The notes below the pieces were generated by a model, which did not search any database, was not told where the DNA came from, and was given only the letters and a program-made list of their open reading frames with translations. The translations under genes and the position numbers were made by a program. Positions 7,089 to 17,334 of a DNA stretch of 32,338 nt are shown piece by piece. Source of the stretch: Legionellaceae bacterium (GTDB taxonomy: Bacteria > Pseudomonadota > Gammaproteobacteria > Legionellales > Legionellaceae); assembly GCA_030157805.1 (NCBI GenBank), contig JAOAUB010000077.1, positions 1-32,338 on the forward strand. Reading direction: 5' to 3'. Each line of letters begins with the position of its first letter. Position 1 is the first letter of the stretch.

Positions 7089-9440
7089 ATGGCTACCATT
7101 GAAATCGACGGAAAATCGTTTGAAGTTGAAAATGGAAAAATGATTATTGAAGTCGCTGATGACGCAGGCATACCCATTCCTCGCTTTTGTTATCACAAAA
7201 AGCTGTCTGTGGCGGCAAATTGTCGAATGTGTTTAGTGCAACTTGAAGGTTCTAAAAAACCAGTTCCGGCTTGTGCAACGCCAGTTGCTAACGGCATGAA
7301 AGTCCTGACAAAATCAGAAGAAGCTGTCCGATCGCAACAGGCGGTGATGGAGTTTCTTCTTATTAACCATCCCTTGGATTGCCCGATTTGTGACCAGGGT
7401 GGTGAATGTGAACTGCAAGATGTTTCAATGGGTTATGGTCAGGCTGAGTCCGATTATGATGAGAGTAAACGGGCGGTTGCTGATGATGATTTGGGCGTTT
7501 TAATCTCCACTGAAATGACACGTTGTATTCAGTGCACACGCTGTGTGCGTTTCGGCGATGAAGTTGCGGGAGTGCGTGAGCTTGGCGCGACGAATCGTGG
7601 TGAAAAAATGCAAATTGGTACTTACGTTCAACACAGTATGACGTCAGAAGTTTCCGCGAACATCATCGATTTGTGTCCAGTGGGGGCTCTGACCTCCAAG
7701 CCTTATCGCTTTACTGCTCGGGCCTGGGAAATGACGCAGCATCATAGTGTTGCGCCCCATGATTGTTTGGGATCCAATGTGTACTTGCATGTGCGCCGAA
7801 ATCGTTTGATGCGCGTCGTTCCTAAAGAAAATGAGTCTATTAATGAAACTTGGTTGTCCGATCGCGATCGATTTAGCTATTTAGGTTTAAATAGTGAGTC
7901 ACGAGCAACTGAGCCTATGATTAAAAAAGGGGGGCAGTGGCACTCCGTGGATTGGTCTACGGCTTTAAAATATGCGGCGGACGGAATAGCCAAGGTTATA
8001 AAACAGCACGGCCCTGAGCAGTTTGCAGCTTTTGCATCACCATCATCGACCACCGAAGAATTTTACTTGTTGCAAAAATTAATGCGTGATATTGGGGTTC
8101 ATAACTTAGACCACCGTTTGCATCAGGCTGACTTTCGTGATCAGCAAGGTTTGCCATTAGCACCAACTAACACATTACCTTATGCTGAAATTGAACATCA
8201 AGAATCGTTGTTGTTGCTGGGGTGTAATATTCACCGAGAAGCGCCTTTGGCGGGTATTCGTGTTAGAAAAGCATTTCGACGTGGATCAAAAATTGGTGCA
8301 ATTAATTGGATTGATTATGATTATCATTTTGATGTGCACGCCAAAGCGATTGTGTCTCCGCATGAAATTCCGATGCAGCTTGCGAAATTGGTGCTTGCCA
8401 TGGTTGAAGACGCAACAGTGCTTGATTTGCCAATACAGCGCTTATTGCTTGGATTAAAGACGGATAAATCGTCTCTTGCTCTGGCGCGTTTATTAAAAGC
8501 AAAGAAAAGCGCTATTATTACCGGAGCAATGATTGAGAATCACCCTGATGCTTCATTGATTAGGGCTTTACTTCATGTGTTAGAAACACAATGTCATATT
8601 CCAACGCTTCGCCTGACCACGGGAGCAAATGCGGCGGGTGGGTGGCTTGCAGGAATGCTTCCTCATCGTACGGCAGGAGGTAAAGCAGTAAGCCAGCCAG
8701 GACTTGATGTGCAAAGTGCGCTGCATGCTAAATTAAAAGGTTATTTCTTGCTCGGTGTTGAGCCTGGTTTTGATTTTGCAAATCCATTTAATGCAAGGCA
8801 GTCGATGTTGGCAGCCGAGTGTGTTGTTTTGGTCACCGCACATTATCATGAATCAATGCTAGATTATGCCGATGTTATCTTGCCTTATGCGCCTTATGCT
8901 GAAACGTCAGGAACTTATATTAACATTGACAATCAATGGCAGTCAGTGCAAGGTGCGATTACACCTCCTGGCGAGGCGCGTCCCGCTTGGAAAATAATTC
9001 GTGTGTTAGGTAACTTGCTTGGTTGTCGAAATTTCGATTACACATCTTCTGAAGAAGTGTTAGCGGATTTAAAAATAGCGGTGAGCTCGGCGACAACGCT
9101 CAAATACGATCCTGTTTATGCTGAGGCATTGCCTTTTAATAACGATCAATTGGTGCGTGTTGCTGAATGGCCGCTTTATCGCTGTGACGCTATTGTTAGA
9201 AACTCACAAGCGTTACAGCAGTCGATGGCAGCGGACACGGCGTCGATTAGAGTTCATCCTGAAACGGCTTCTCGGTTGAAATTGAAGGATCTTGCCACTG
9301 TATCTCAAGGCGATATTGAGATAACATTGCCGCTAGTGCAAGACCCTCGAGTGGCATTAGATGTTGTTTGGGTTGATAATGCGATGCCAGAAACGGTGGA
9401 TTTAGGCGATTCTTTTGCCGCAATAACGGTATACTCCTAA
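7089..9440 (+). CDS. nuoG: NADH-quinone oxidoreductase subunit G
   Basis: NuoG is the 75-kDa subunit of the electron-input module, carrying several Fe-S clusters on a molybdopterin-oxidoreductase-like fold. In the 783-residue protein the N-terminal ferredoxin domain has the N1b ligands Cys34, Cys45, Cys48 and Cys62. N5 has His94, Cys98, Cys101 and Cys107 (LDCPICDQGGEC), and N4 has Cys146, Cys149, Cys152 and Cys196. The extra N7 cluster found in E. coli and Thermus appears absent: only Cys226 remains, and Trp255 occupies the place of the last ligand. The C-terminal two thirds is the non-catalytic molybdopterin-type domain. nuoH follows after 18 bp. Confidence 0.96.
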   Translation: MATIEIDGKSFEVENGKMIIEVADDAGIPIPRFCYHKKLSVAANCRMCLVQLEGSKKPVPACATPVANGMKVLTKSEEAVRSQQAVMEFLLINHPLDCPICDQGGECELQDVSMGYGQAESDYDESKRAVADDDLGVLISTEMTRCIQCTRCVRFGDEVAGVRELGATNRGEKMQIGTYVQHSMTSEVSANIIDLCPVGALTSKPYRFTARAWEMTQHHSVAPHDCLGSNVYLHVRRNRLMRVVPKENESINETWLSDRDRFSYLGLNSESRATEPMIKKGGQWHSVDWSTALKYAADGIAKVIKQHGPEQFAAFASPSSTTEEFYLLQKLMRDIGVHNLDHRLHQADFRDQQGLPLAPTNTLPYAEIEHQESLLLLGCNIHREAPLAGIRVRKAFRRGSKIGAINWIDYDYHFDVHAKAIVSPHEIPMQLAKLVLAMVEDATVLDLPIQRLLLGLKTDKSSLALARLLKAKKSAIITGAMIENHPDASLIRALLHVLETQCHIPTLRLTTGANAAGGWLAGMLPHRTAGGKAVSQPGLDVQSALHAKLKGYFLLGVEPGFDFANPFNARQSMLAAECVVLVTAHYHESMLDYADVILPYAPYAETSGTYINIDNQWQSVQGAITPPGEARPAWKIIRVLGNLLGCRNFDYTSSEEVLADLKIAVSSATTLKYDPVYAEALPFNNDQLVRVAEWPLYRCDAIVRNSQALQQSMAADTASIRVHPETASRLKLKDLATVSQGDIEITLPLVQDPRVALDVVWVDNAMPETVDLGDSFAAITVYS

Positions 9441-9458
9441 TTAATACGGGTAAGAGCG

Positions 9459-10481
9459 ATGTTTCAAGATATTAGCATTCTAATTTGGATTATTATTAAG
9501 ATCCTGGTTATTGTCCTTCCTCTTTTGTTAGTGGTTGCCTATTTGACCTTTGCTGAGCGTAAAGTAATTGGTTATATTCAATCACGCATTGGTCCTAACC
9601 GAGTCGGTTTCAAGGGTTTGCTGCAGCCTTTTGCTGATTTAATTAAGCTTATTTCAAAAGAAATTATTGTACCGACACAATCCAATAAATACTTGTTTAT
9701 TATTGCGCCGCTTTTAGCTTTGGCACCTGCACTGGCTGGATGGGCTGTGATTCCTTTCTCGGAAGGGGTTGTCTTATCGAATATTAACGCCGGAGTGTTG
9801 TATTTGTTTGCGTTAAGCTCTTTGGGCGTTTATGGTGTACTCATTGCAGGGTGGGCTTCTAACTCAAAATATGCGATGTTTGGTGCTTTACGAAGTGCTG
9901 CGCAAGCTGTGTCCTATGAAATTGCTATGGGCTTTTCTTTGGTGGGGGTTTTGTTGGCGGCGGGGAGCATGAATTTAACAGCCATTGTCAACTCTCAGCA
10001 TGGCGGGGTTCTTCATTGGTGGTTTATACCTTTAATGCCGTTGTTTCTTATTTTTTGGATTGCTGGCATTGCTGAAACAAACCGAGCCCCTTTTGATTTG
10101 GCGGAAGGTGAGTCTGAGATTGTTGCTGGATTTCATGTTGAGTATTCAGGGGTTGGTTTTGCTTTATTCTTTATGTCTGAATACACGAGCATGGTTTTAA
10201 TTTCGGCACTTCTTGCTTTGTTATTCATGGGTGGGTGGCTATCACCGTTTGAAGGCGTGCCTAGTCTTGAAAGTATCTTTTTTGTTGTGCCCGGTTTTGT
10301 CTGGTTTTTTGTTAAAATTTCGTTCTTTTTGTTTGTGTATTTGTGGATTCGTGCAACGTTCCCGCGTTATCGGTATGATCAATTGATGCGTTTGGGGTGG
10401 AAGGTGTTGATTCCTGCAACCATTATATGGCTGCTTGTAACAGCCCTAATGGTGATGGTTCACGTGAAGCCGTGGTTCTAA
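9459..10481 (+). CDS. nuoH: NADH-quinone oxidoreductase subunit H
   Basis: NuoH is the membrane subunit (ND1) that completes the quinone channel and links the peripheral arm to the proton pumps. The 340-residue protein has about eight hydrophobic helices. Hallmark loops are present: [19 protein letters not shown] near residue 32, and the acidic [20 protein letters not shown] (about 208-227), which lines the E-channel. The [13 protein letters not shown] motif precedes the last helices. AAGAG at 9450-9454 provides the ribosome site. Confidence 0.97.
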   Translation: MFQDISILIWIIIKILVIVLPLLLVVAYLTFAERKVIGYIQSRIGPNRVGFKGLLQPFADLIKLISKEIIVPTQSNKYLFIIAPLLALAPALAGWAVIPFSEGVVLSNINAGVLYLFALSSLGVYGVLIAGWASNSKYAMFGALRSAAQAVSYEIAMGFSLVGVLLAAGSMNLTAIVNSQHGGVLHWWFIPLMPLFLIFWIAGIAETNRAPFDLAEGESEIVAGFHVEYSGVGFALFFMSEYTSMVLISALLALLFMGGWLSPFEGVPSLESIFFVVPGFVWFFVKISFFLFVYLWIRATFPRYRYDQLMRLGWKVLIPATIIWLLVTALMVMVHVKPWF

Positions 10482-10497
10482 TTGGTATATTAACCGT

Positions 10498-11016
10498 ATG
10501 AAAAAAAATTCTAAAGCGTATAAAGTCTATCGATCTATTAAACATTACGTGAACAGTTTTTTGTTGTTGGAGCTGTTATCGGGTTTAAAGTTGACGGGAA
10601 AGTATTTTTTTAAGAAAAAAATGACTGTTCAATTCCCGGAGGAATTCACGCCGATATCGCCTCGGTTCAGAGGACTTTTAGCGTTGCGGCGTTATCCTAA
10701 TGGTGAGGAGCGTTGTATTGCATGCAAGCTGTGCGAGGCAGTATGCCCGGCTTTAGCCATTACAATTGAATCAGAGCCGAGATTGGACGGCTCTCGTCGA
10801 ACCACGCGTTACGACATTGATGTGTTTAAATGCATTAATTGTGGATTGTGTGAAGAATCTTGTCCGGTTGATTCTATTGTTGTGACCCCGATACATCATT
10901 ATCATATTAGCGAGCGCGGCCAAAATATTATGACGAAGGACAAGTTATTGGCGGTGGGTGATTTGATGGAAAAGCAATTGGCACGTGATCGAGAATCTGA
11001 CAAGAAGTTTCGATGA
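10498..11016 (+). CDS. nuoI: NADH-quinone oxidoreductase subunit I
   Basis: NuoI is the peripheral-arm ferredoxin-like subunit that carries clusters N6a and N6b and hands electrons to NuoB. The 172-residue protein has two CxxCxxCxxxCP motifs: Cys73, 76, 79 and 83 ([13 protein letters not shown]), and Cys112, 115, 118 and 122 ([13 protein letters not shown]). The amphipathic N-terminal segment and [14 protein letters not shown] are typical; the first 12 or so residues are a lysine-rich extension. The ribosome site is weak. A 99-bp gap without a convincing gene separates it from nuoJ. Confidence 0.96.
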   Translation: MKKNSKAYKVYRSIKHYVNSFLLLELLSGLKLTGKYFFKKKMTVQFPEEFTPISPRFRGLLALRRYPNGEERCIACKLCEAVCPALAITIESEPRLDGSRRTTRYDIDVFKCINCGLCEESCPVDSIVVTPIHHYHISERGQNIMTKDKLLAVGDLMEKQLARDRESDKKFR

Positions 11017-11115
11017 TGGCTTACGCTCCTGGCTTAACTGTCATGATGGGCGGAAAGGAAAGACGCAATATTAGATTAGGTATTGTCGCAGTGAATTTAT
11101 ACTAAGAGACGGTTA

Positions 11116-11796
11116 ATGAACACATTATTACCTCAGATTATTTTTTATGTTTTTTCAGCCCTTGCTGTGGCTTCAGCACTTATGGTCGTGACGCAAAACA
11201 ACCCCGTACGCTGCGTACTCTTTCTTGTTTTAACTTTTTTTGCAAGTTCAGTGTTATGGATGTTACAAGGAGCTGAGTTTTTAGCGCTGATACTCATTTT
11301 AGTTTATGTTGGTGCTGTCATGACCTTGTTTTTATTTGTCGTGATGATGCTCAATATTGATGTTGAGTTAAGAAAAACCCATTTTATGCGGTACTTGCCC
11401 TATGGGTTAATTATCGTGGCGTTACTTGTTGGATTATTGATGGTGGCGCTACCGCAAAGTGGCTTCCATGCGGGAGATGAAATATCATCCACGTCAGAAT
11501 TAGTTGGTAGCCAGTTTGTTGAAGCTCAACCCCAAAATTCGCCAGAGATCTTGTCCAATACAGAGCAAGTTGGAATGGTTTTGTACACAGATTATATTTT
11601 AGCTTTTGAGCTGGCAGCGCTGTTGCTCTTGGTTGCAATTATTGCCGCAGTGACGCTGACACAAAGGCATCTTATTCGGTCTAAACGACAAAATATTAAA
11701 AAACAGTTGATGACAGACCGTGATGATCGAGTTCGTCTGGTGGCAATGAAGTCAGAGCCCATTGAGAAAAGAACCCATGGAAAATTAGGAAGCTAA
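11116..11796 (+). CDS. nuoJ: NADH-quinone oxidoreductase subunit J
   Basis: NuoJ (ND6) is a membrane subunit of complex I between the quinone module and the antiporter-like subunits. The 226-residue protein has five predicted transmembrane helices. The conserved third helix, ALILILVYVGAVMTLFLFVVMM (in part, about residues 57-76), contains the pi-bulge region. A loop of about 45 residues and a last helix (EL AALLLLVAIIAAV) follow, then a charged C-terminal tail of about 40 residues that makes the protein longer than the E. coli one (184). nuoK starts 3 bp downstream. Confidence 0.94.
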   Translation: MNTLLPQIIFYVFSALAVASALMVVTQNNPVRCVLFLVLTFFASSVLWMLQGAEFLALILILVYVGAVMTLFLFVVMMLNIDVELRKTHFMRYLPYGLIIVALLVGLLMVALPQSGFHAGDEISSTSELVGSQFVEAQPQNSPEILSNTEQVGMVLYTDYILAFELAALLLLVAIIAAVTLTQRHLIRSKRQNIKKQLMTDRDDRVRLVAMKSEPIEKRTHGKLGS

Positions 11797-11799
11797 ACT

Positions 11800-12105
11800 A
11801 TGATACCGGTCAATTATTATTTAATACTTGGGGCTATTTTATTTGGATTGAGTCTTGTCGGAATGATGTTGAATCGTAAAAACATTATTCTTTTGTTGGT
11901 CTGTCTTGAACTCATGTTGCTTGCTGTGAATACTAATTTCATTGCCTATTCGCATCATTATCATGACGTATCAGGCCAAGTTTTTGTTTTTTTTATCTTA
12001 ACCGTTGCAGCAGCCGAAGCAGCGATTGGATTAGCAATTGTTCTTTTACTTTATCGTAACCGTGGCAATATCGACGTTGATAAAATGAATTATTTGAAGG
12101 GTTAA
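11800..12105 (+). CDS. nuoK: NADH-quinone oxidoreductase subunit K
   Basis: NuoK (ND4L) is a three-helix membrane subunit contributing to a proton channel. The 101-residue protein carries the two buried, functionally important glutamates: Glu37 in [12 protein letters not shown] and Glu73 in [11 protein letters not shown]. Length matches the family (about 100). GGAAG just before the ATG serves as ribosome site. It lies 3 bp after nuoJ and 5 bp before nuoL, a tightly packed operon. Confidence 0.96.
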   Translation: MIPVNYYLILGAILFGLSLVGMMLNRKNIILLLVCLELMLLAVNTNFIAYSHHYHDVSGQVFVFFILTVAAAEAAIGLAIVLLLYRNRGNIDVDKMNYLKG

Positions 12106-12110
12106 TAAAC

Positions 12111-14084
12111 GTGAGTATACAAAATCTGTCGCTTATCCTTGTTTTAGCGCCCCTAGTTGGCTCTGTGATTAGCGGATTGTTCCGCAAACAAGTAGGTCGT
12201 GTTGGCGCACATACCATAACTATTGCTGGTGTGGGACTTTCTTTTGTTCTTTCTCTTTGCGTGGCTTATTCTATTTTTATCGATCAACAGGATGTCATCA
12301 ATACCAACTTATACACTTGGGCTACTGGGGGCTCCTTTTTCCCTTATTCTTTCAGTCTTGGATTTTTAATCGACCCGCTGAGTGTGGTCATGTTGGTGGT
12401 GGTTACTTTCGTCTCTTTATTGGTCCATGTTTATAGCATTGGTTATATGGCGGATGACGAAGGGTATCAACGGTTTTTTAGTTACATCTCATTATTTACG
12501 TTTATGATGCTGATGTTGGTAACTGCTAATAATTTCTTACAGTTATTTTTTGGTTGGGAAGGCGTTGGTTTAGTTTCCTATTTATTAATTGGCTTTTGGT
12601 ATGATCGAGAGTCCGCGAATCAAGGCAGTTTGAAAGCTTTTTTAGTGAATCGCGTGGGTGACTTTGGTTTTATTTTGGGAATTGGTCTTTTATTAGCGTA
12701 TACCGGAAGTATTGATTACGAAACGGTTTTTCGTAGCGGGTCTGCGCTTGCTAATGAGTCCATTGAACTGTTTTCAGGTCATTCGTGGTCCTTGTTGACC
12801 GTGATTTGCTTGTTTTTATTTGTTGGTGCGATGGGAAAATCAGCACAAGTACCCTTGCATGTTTGGTTGCCTGAATCGATGGAAGGTCCGACACCTATTT
12901 CTGCATTAATTCATGCGGCGACCATGGTGACAGCAGGCGTATTCATGATTGGACGTATCTCTCCATTGATAGAGTACAGCACGACTGCGCTGAGTGTTGT
13001 TTTAGTAATAGGCGCTACAGGCGCGCTATTTACAGGTATTTTGGCCATTGTGATGAACGACATCAAACGCGTTGTGGCGTACTCAACGTTATCGCAGTTA
13101 GGTTACATGATGGTCGCAATGGGGGTGTCCGCTTATAGCGCGGGGATGTTTCACTTAGTAACCCATGCGTGCTTTAAGGCGCTGCTTTTTTTAGGTGCAG
13201 GATCCGTTATCATGGGTATGCATCACGAACAGGACATGCGTAAAATGGGTGGCTTATGGCGTAAAATGCCGATTACGTACGTTTGTTATGCTATTGGAAG
13301 TCTGGCTTTGTGCGCGGTTCCTCCTTTTGCTGGGTTTTATTCGAAGGACACCATTATTGAAGCAGCACAGTTATCACAAGTTCCAGGCGCAACTTACGCG
13401 TATTATTGCGTCTTATTGGGTGCGATGGTGACGGCCTTATACACTTTTCGTTCTTTCATTATGACCTTTCATGGCAAACCTCGGATGGATAGTCATACCT
13501 GGAACCACGTGCATGAATCGCCTCGTGTTGTGTGGATTCCGCTAGTGTTATTGGCCATTCCTTCCGTTGTTATTGGTTATATTTTGTTGATGCCCATGCT
13601 TTATTCAGAGCCAACGTTACTGGCCAAATCACTTTTTGTTTTGCCGGAGCATCATGTTCTAGCCGAACTTGCGTCGGAGGTTCAATCCCCCTGGCAAATG
13701 GCACTGCATGCTCCTGAGGGCATGGCTTTTTGGTTAACTTTGGTGGGAATTGGTTTGGCGTGGATTAGCTATAGCGCTTACCCTAAAATTCCAGGCTATT
13801 TAGCAACACGATTTTCTTGGATTTATCGTTTGCTTCTTAATAAATACGGATTTGATGCTTTAAATGATCATGTGTTTGTCGCGGGCTCTAAATCAATCGG
13901 ACGATTTTTTTATACGATAGGCGACATCAAATTAATTGATGGATTATTTGTGAATGGTTCAGGACGTACTGTACGTTGGTTTTCACAGCTCGGACGTAAT
14001 CTACAAAGCGGTTATTTGTATCATTATGTAACCATGATGGTTTTAGGGTTGTTTGCATTTTTATGCTGGTTATTATTAGGCTAA
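12111..14084 (+). CDS. nuoL: NADH-quinone oxidoreductase subunit L
   Basis: NuoL (ND5) is the distal antiporter-like proton pump of complex I, with the long lateral helix. The 657-residue protein starts at GTG 12111, preceded by AAGGG. It shows LFFGWEGVGLVSYLLIGFW (about 145-163), NRVGDFGFILG, the core MEGPTPISALIHAATMVTAG (about 255-274) and the KRVVAYSTLSQLGYMM segment with its channel lysine. The C-terminal region after about residue 500 contains the amphipathic lateral helix and final anchor. It is somewhat longer than E. coli NuoL (613). Confidence 0.97.
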   Translation: MSIQNLSLILVLAPLVGSVISGLFRKQVGRVGAHTITIAGVGLSFVLSLCVAYSIFIDQQDVINTNLYTWATGGSFFPYSFSLGFLIDPLSVVMLVVVTFVSLLVHVYSIGYMADDEGYQRFFSYISLFTFMMLMLVTANNFLQLFFGWEGVGLVSYLLIGFWYDRESANQGSLKAFLVNRVGDFGFILGIGLLLAYTGSIDYETVFRSGSALANESIELFSGHSWSLLTVICLFLFVGAMGKSAQVPLHVWLPESMEGPTPISALIHAATMVTAGVFMIGRISPLIEYSTTALSVVLVIGATGALFTGILAIVMNDIKRVVAYSTLSQLGYMMVAMGVSAYSAGMFHLVTHACFKALLFLGAGSVIMGMHHEQDMRKMGGLWRKMPITYVCYAIGSLALCAVPPFAGFYSKDTIIEAAQLSQVPGATYAYYCVLLGAMVTALYTFRSFIMTFHGKPRMDSHTWNHVHESPRVVWIPLVLLAIPSVVIGYILLMPMLYSEPTLLAKSLFVLPEHHVLAELASEVQSPWQMALHAPEGMAFWLTLVGIGLAWISYSAYPKIPGYLATRFSWIYRLLLNKYGFDALNDHVFVAGSKSIGRFFYTIGDIKLIDGLFVNGSGRTVRWFSQLGRNLQSGYLYHYVTMMVLGLFAFLCWLLLG

Positions 14085-14093
14085 AGGATCGCT

Positions 14094-15599
14094 ATGTTTC
14101 ATTTACTTAATCTACTCATCTGGTTCCCCATTGTTGCGGGTGTGTTTGTATTTTTGACCGGTGACGATAATCATCCCAATGCCTCACGCTTTTTAGCGTT
14201 GTTTACGGTGTTATTTAGTTTGTTGCTGTCAATTCCGCTTCTTACTGGTTTTGATGTGAATATTTCCGGTATGCAATTTATTGAAGAGATGAGCTGGATG
14301 CCTGTTTTAGGTATTAATTATAGTCTAGGTATTGATGGTTTATCTTTGTTGTTGATTGTTCTTAGTATGTTTACCAACCTCATTGTGATTTTGGCAACAT
14401 GGAAAAGTATCGATCACCGAGTTGGCCAATACATGGCCGCTTTTTTGATCATGCAAGGTTTATTAGTTGGTGTTTTTGCCGCGATGGACGCCATTTTATT
14501 TTACATCTTTTGGGAAGCGACGCTGATCCCGATGTATTTAATTATTGGAATATGGGGTTCGAGTAATCGTGTTTATGCTGCAATCAAGTTTTTCTTATAC
14601 ACGTTTCTTGGTTCGGTTTTGATGTTGGCTGCATTTTTATACATGGGGTATGCCGCAGGGACGTTTAACATTGAGTCGTTTTATGCGCTGAAATTAGGTA
14701 TGACGGCCCAAACGCTTATTTTTATTGCGTTTTTCTTGGGATTTGCGATCAAGATTCCGATGTTTCCAGTCCATACCTGGTTGCCTGATGCACATACGGA
14801 AGCTCCTGCGGGTGGATCGGTCGTGCTTGCCGCCATTTTACTTAAGCTGGGCGCTTATGGATTTATTCGCTTTGCGTTACCCATTGTTCCTGACGCATGT
14901 CGTCATTATGCTTGGATTATGATCGCCTTATCGCTCATTGCCGTGATTTATGTTGGCCTTATTGCAGTCATTCAGCAAGACATGAAGCGTTTAATTGCTT
15001 ATTCATCGATTTCACATATGGGCTTTGTGACGCTCGGTTGTTTTGCAATTTTTGCAATTGCTGATAAGTCTGGTATTCAATATGCTGGGTTAATTTTAGA
15101 AGGCGCTATTGTTGTGATGATATCGCATGCTTTTGTCTCTAGCGGGTTATTTGCGGGTGTAGGATTTATTTATGATCGTATGCACACGCGACAAATCAAA
15201 GATTTTGGAGGGCTTGTGCACTCCATGCCACTATTTGCGTCATTTTTCATGCTTTTTGCGATGGCTAACGCGGGCTTGCCCGGCACCTCAGGGTTTGTGG
15301 GTGAATTCATGATTATTTTGGGGAGCATGCAGGCGGGGTTTTGGATTGCTTTTTGTGCTGCAGCAACCTTAATTATTGGCGCAGCTTATACCTTGTGGAT
15401 GTATAAGCGTGTTATTTTTGGTCCGATTGTTAATGAAAAAATTGCGTCATTATCCGATATTTCTGGGTTTGAGCTCAGTGCTTTTGTGTTGTTGGCGCTG
15501 ATGGTGCTTGCGATGGGAATTTATCCTAAACCTGTATTAGACTATGTTCACCACACCGTGACTTATACTTTAGCGCTAGCTGATAAAACGAAATTGTAA
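14094..15599 (+). CDS. nuoM: NADH-quinone oxidoreductase subunit M
   Basis: NuoM (ND4) is the middle antiporter-like proton-pumping subunit. The 501-residue, about 14-helix protein has ILFYIFWEATLIPMYLIIG with the essential Glu around residue 144. It also has the LPDAHTEAPAGGSVVLAAI signature (about 228-246) and the KRLIAYSSISHMGFVTLG segment. AAAGGAT at 14083-14089 is the ribosome site. The gene follows nuoL by 9 bp and precedes nuoN by 15 bp. Confidence 0.97.
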   Translation: MFHLLNLLIWFPIVAGVFVFLTGDDNHPNASRFLALFTVLFSLLLSIPLLTGFDVNISGMQFIEEMSWMPVLGINYSLGIDGLSLLLIVLSMFTNLIVILATWKSIDHRVGQYMAAFLIMQGLLVGVFAAMDAILFYIFWEATLIPMYLIIGIWGSSNRVYAAIKFFLYTFLGSVLMLAAFLYMGYAAGTFNIESFYALKLGMTAQTLIFIAFFLGFAIKIPMFPVHTWLPDAHTEAPAGGSVVLAAILLKLGAYGFIRFALPIVPDACRHYAWIMIALSLIAVIYVGLIAVIQQDMKRLIAYSSISHMGFVTLGCFAIFAIADKSGIQYAGLILEGAIVVMISHAFVSSGLFAGVGFIYDRMHTRQIKDFGGLVHSMPLFASFFMLFAMANAGLPGTSGFVGEFMIILGSMQAGFWIAFCAAATLIIGAAYTLWMYKRVIFGPIVNEKIASLSDISGFELSAFVLLALMVLAMGIYPKPVLDYVHHTVTYTLALADKTKL

Positions 15600-15614
15600 A
15601 GGAAAGCAGAATTC

Positions 15615-17057
15615 ATGATCGCATTATTTGAAAATATTCATGTGGCATCACCTGAAATAATATTATTAATTACAACGTGTACAGCCTTGCTTGCTGATTT
15701 GTTTCTTAAAACATGGTGTAAAAATGGGGCCTTGATGATTGCTTGCACGGGCTTACTGGCTTCTGCATCAGTGAGTGTGCTGTTATTGGGTAATTTTAGC
15801 ACGGTAACGCTAGGAGGCTTATTTGTCAGTGATGATAGTGCGCAACTTATGAAAATTTTTATTGATTTAACAGTATTCTTAAGTTTTATCTATTCTCATC
15901 AGTACATTCAAGATCGTGACATTTCTTCTGGGGACTATTATGTTCTTGGTTTGTTTTCAACCTTGGGGATGATGTTTCTGGTTTCTGCCCATTCGTTATT
16001 GACCATTTATCTTGGTCTTGAGTTATTGTCTTTACCCATTTATGCCATGACCGCGATGAGACGCTCAAGCGGCGACGGAAGTGAAGCGGCAATAAAATAT
16101 TTTGTGATGGGAGCTATTGCATCAGGAATGCTGTTGTATGGTTTGTCCTTAGTGTATGGTGCTACAGGAAAATTAGATTTAATCGATGTGGCAAATGCCG
16201 TTGCGGTGAATTGGCAGGATAACAGCGGGATGTTAATTTTTGCCTTGGTGTTTATTGTGGCGGGTATTGGATTTAAATTGGCAGCCGTTCCATTTCATAT
16301 GTGGGTGCCGGACGTGTATCAAGGTGCACCCACGTCAGTAACGCTTTTCATTAGCGCCGCTCCCAAAATCGCAGCCCTTGGAATGACACTTCGTTTGTTA
16401 ACCTTAGGGCTTTCGGATGCTGCAGCTCAGTGGCAGCAGCTTATTTTGGTGATGGCGCTATTATCCACGGCAGTAGGCAATTTATTTGCGGTAGTGCAAA
16501 CGAATATAAAACGTTTATTGGCTTATTCTGCCATTGCGCATATCGGTTATGCTCTCTTTGGAATTTTAGCAGGCACTGAAGCAGGGTATTCTGCCGCATT
16601 GTATTATATTTTGGTCTATTCCTTAATGTCAGTTGGTGCTTTTGGTTTGATTGTGCTACTTTCAAATCATGGCGTTGAAATAGAATCGATTGATGATTTA
16701 AAAGGGTTAAACAAGCGAAGTCCTTGGCTCGCTTTCATGATGATGATCGTGATGTTTTCAATGGCCGGAGTTCCGCCCACTGTTGGCTTTTTCACAAAAC
16801 TTTTGGTGCTTAAGGCTTTGGTTGATGTGAACATGGTTTGGGTGGCAGTGTTAGGCCTGCTCTTTGCGGTCATTGGTGCGTATTATTATATTCGAGTTAT
16901 TAAGGTCATGTATTTTGATGATGTTGTTGATCACACACCAATCAAGACAGACCGAGCAGTGACGTTGCTGTATTCATTCAATTGTCTCGCCTTGCTTTAT
17001 TTAGGCTTGTTTCCAGCGGCGTTAATGAATCTTTGTTTGAATGCTTTTGCGCCTTAG
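15615..17057 (+). CDS. nuoN: NADH-quinone oxidoreductase subunit N
   Basis: NuoN (ND2) is the proximal antiporter-like proton pump and closes the fourteen-gene complex I set. The 480-residue membrane protein has [17 protein letters not shown] (about 134-150), [20 protein letters not shown] with the channel residues (about 228-247), and [27 protein letters not shown] at 15598-15604 is the ribosome site. No strong intrinsic terminator follows; the nearest hairpin (about 17060-17073) has a 5-bp stem without a U-run, so readthrough toward rho cannot be excluded. Confidence 0.97.
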   Translation: MIALFENIHVASPEIILLITTCTALLADLFLKTWCKNGALMIACTGLLASASVSVLLLGNFSTVTLGGLFVSDDSAQLMKIFIDLTVFLSFIYSHQYIQDRDISSGDYYVLGLFSTLGMMFLVSAHSLLTIYLGLELLSLPIYAMTAMRRSSGDGSEAAIKYFVMGAIASGMLLYGLSLVYGATGKLDLIDVANAVAVNWQDNSGMLIFALVFIVAGIGFKLAAVPFHMWVPDVYQGAPTSVTLFISAAPKIAALGMTLRLLTLGLSDAAAQWQQLILVMALLSTAVGNLFAVVQTNIKRLLAYSAIAHIGYALFGILAGTEAGYSAALYYILVYSLMSVGAFGLIVLLSNHGVEIESIDDLKGLNKRSPWLAFMMMIVMFSMAGVPPTVGFFTKLLVLKALVDVNMVWVAVLGLLFAVIGAYYYIRVIKVMYFDDVVDHTPIKTDRAVTLLYSFNCLALLYLGLFPAALMNLCLNAFAP

Positions 17058-17334
17058 TCGAGGTGAACTTCGGGTATGAAAATAAATATGGATCTTCTTA
17101 TGAAATAATGTTAATATTAAAATTCAAAACCATGGCCAAATTCTCTAGGTCGTCATTTCTAAGTTTCCTAATATTGATCATCCTTGTAAAGTAAGATCGA
17201 ATAAATTTAATACTCAAGGTGACTAAGATTTGTTAATTCAGAGAAATAGCCGAGACAGCTTCTTTGTTGTCCATATCCTATGATTTTTCCTAAAAACTTC
17301 ATTTCATTTAACAACAATACATCAAGTGAGACCT

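Noticed and set aside
11041..11103. Short frame MMGGKERRNIRLGIVAVNLY between nuoI and nuoJ
   Set aside because: Only 20 codons and no ribosome site; probably chance within a non-coding gap.
17132..17194. 20-codon frame in the rho leader (MAKFSRSSFLSFLILIILVK) that looks like a short hydrophobic leader or toxin-like peptide
   Set aside because: No Shine-Dalgarno sequence precedes it and AT-rich DNA often yields such frames; not supported as a gene without conservation.
17184..17213. Possible rho promoter (TTGTAA and TAATAC, 18-bp spacing)
   Set aside because: The -10 matches the consensus at only about half of its positions; too weak to call.
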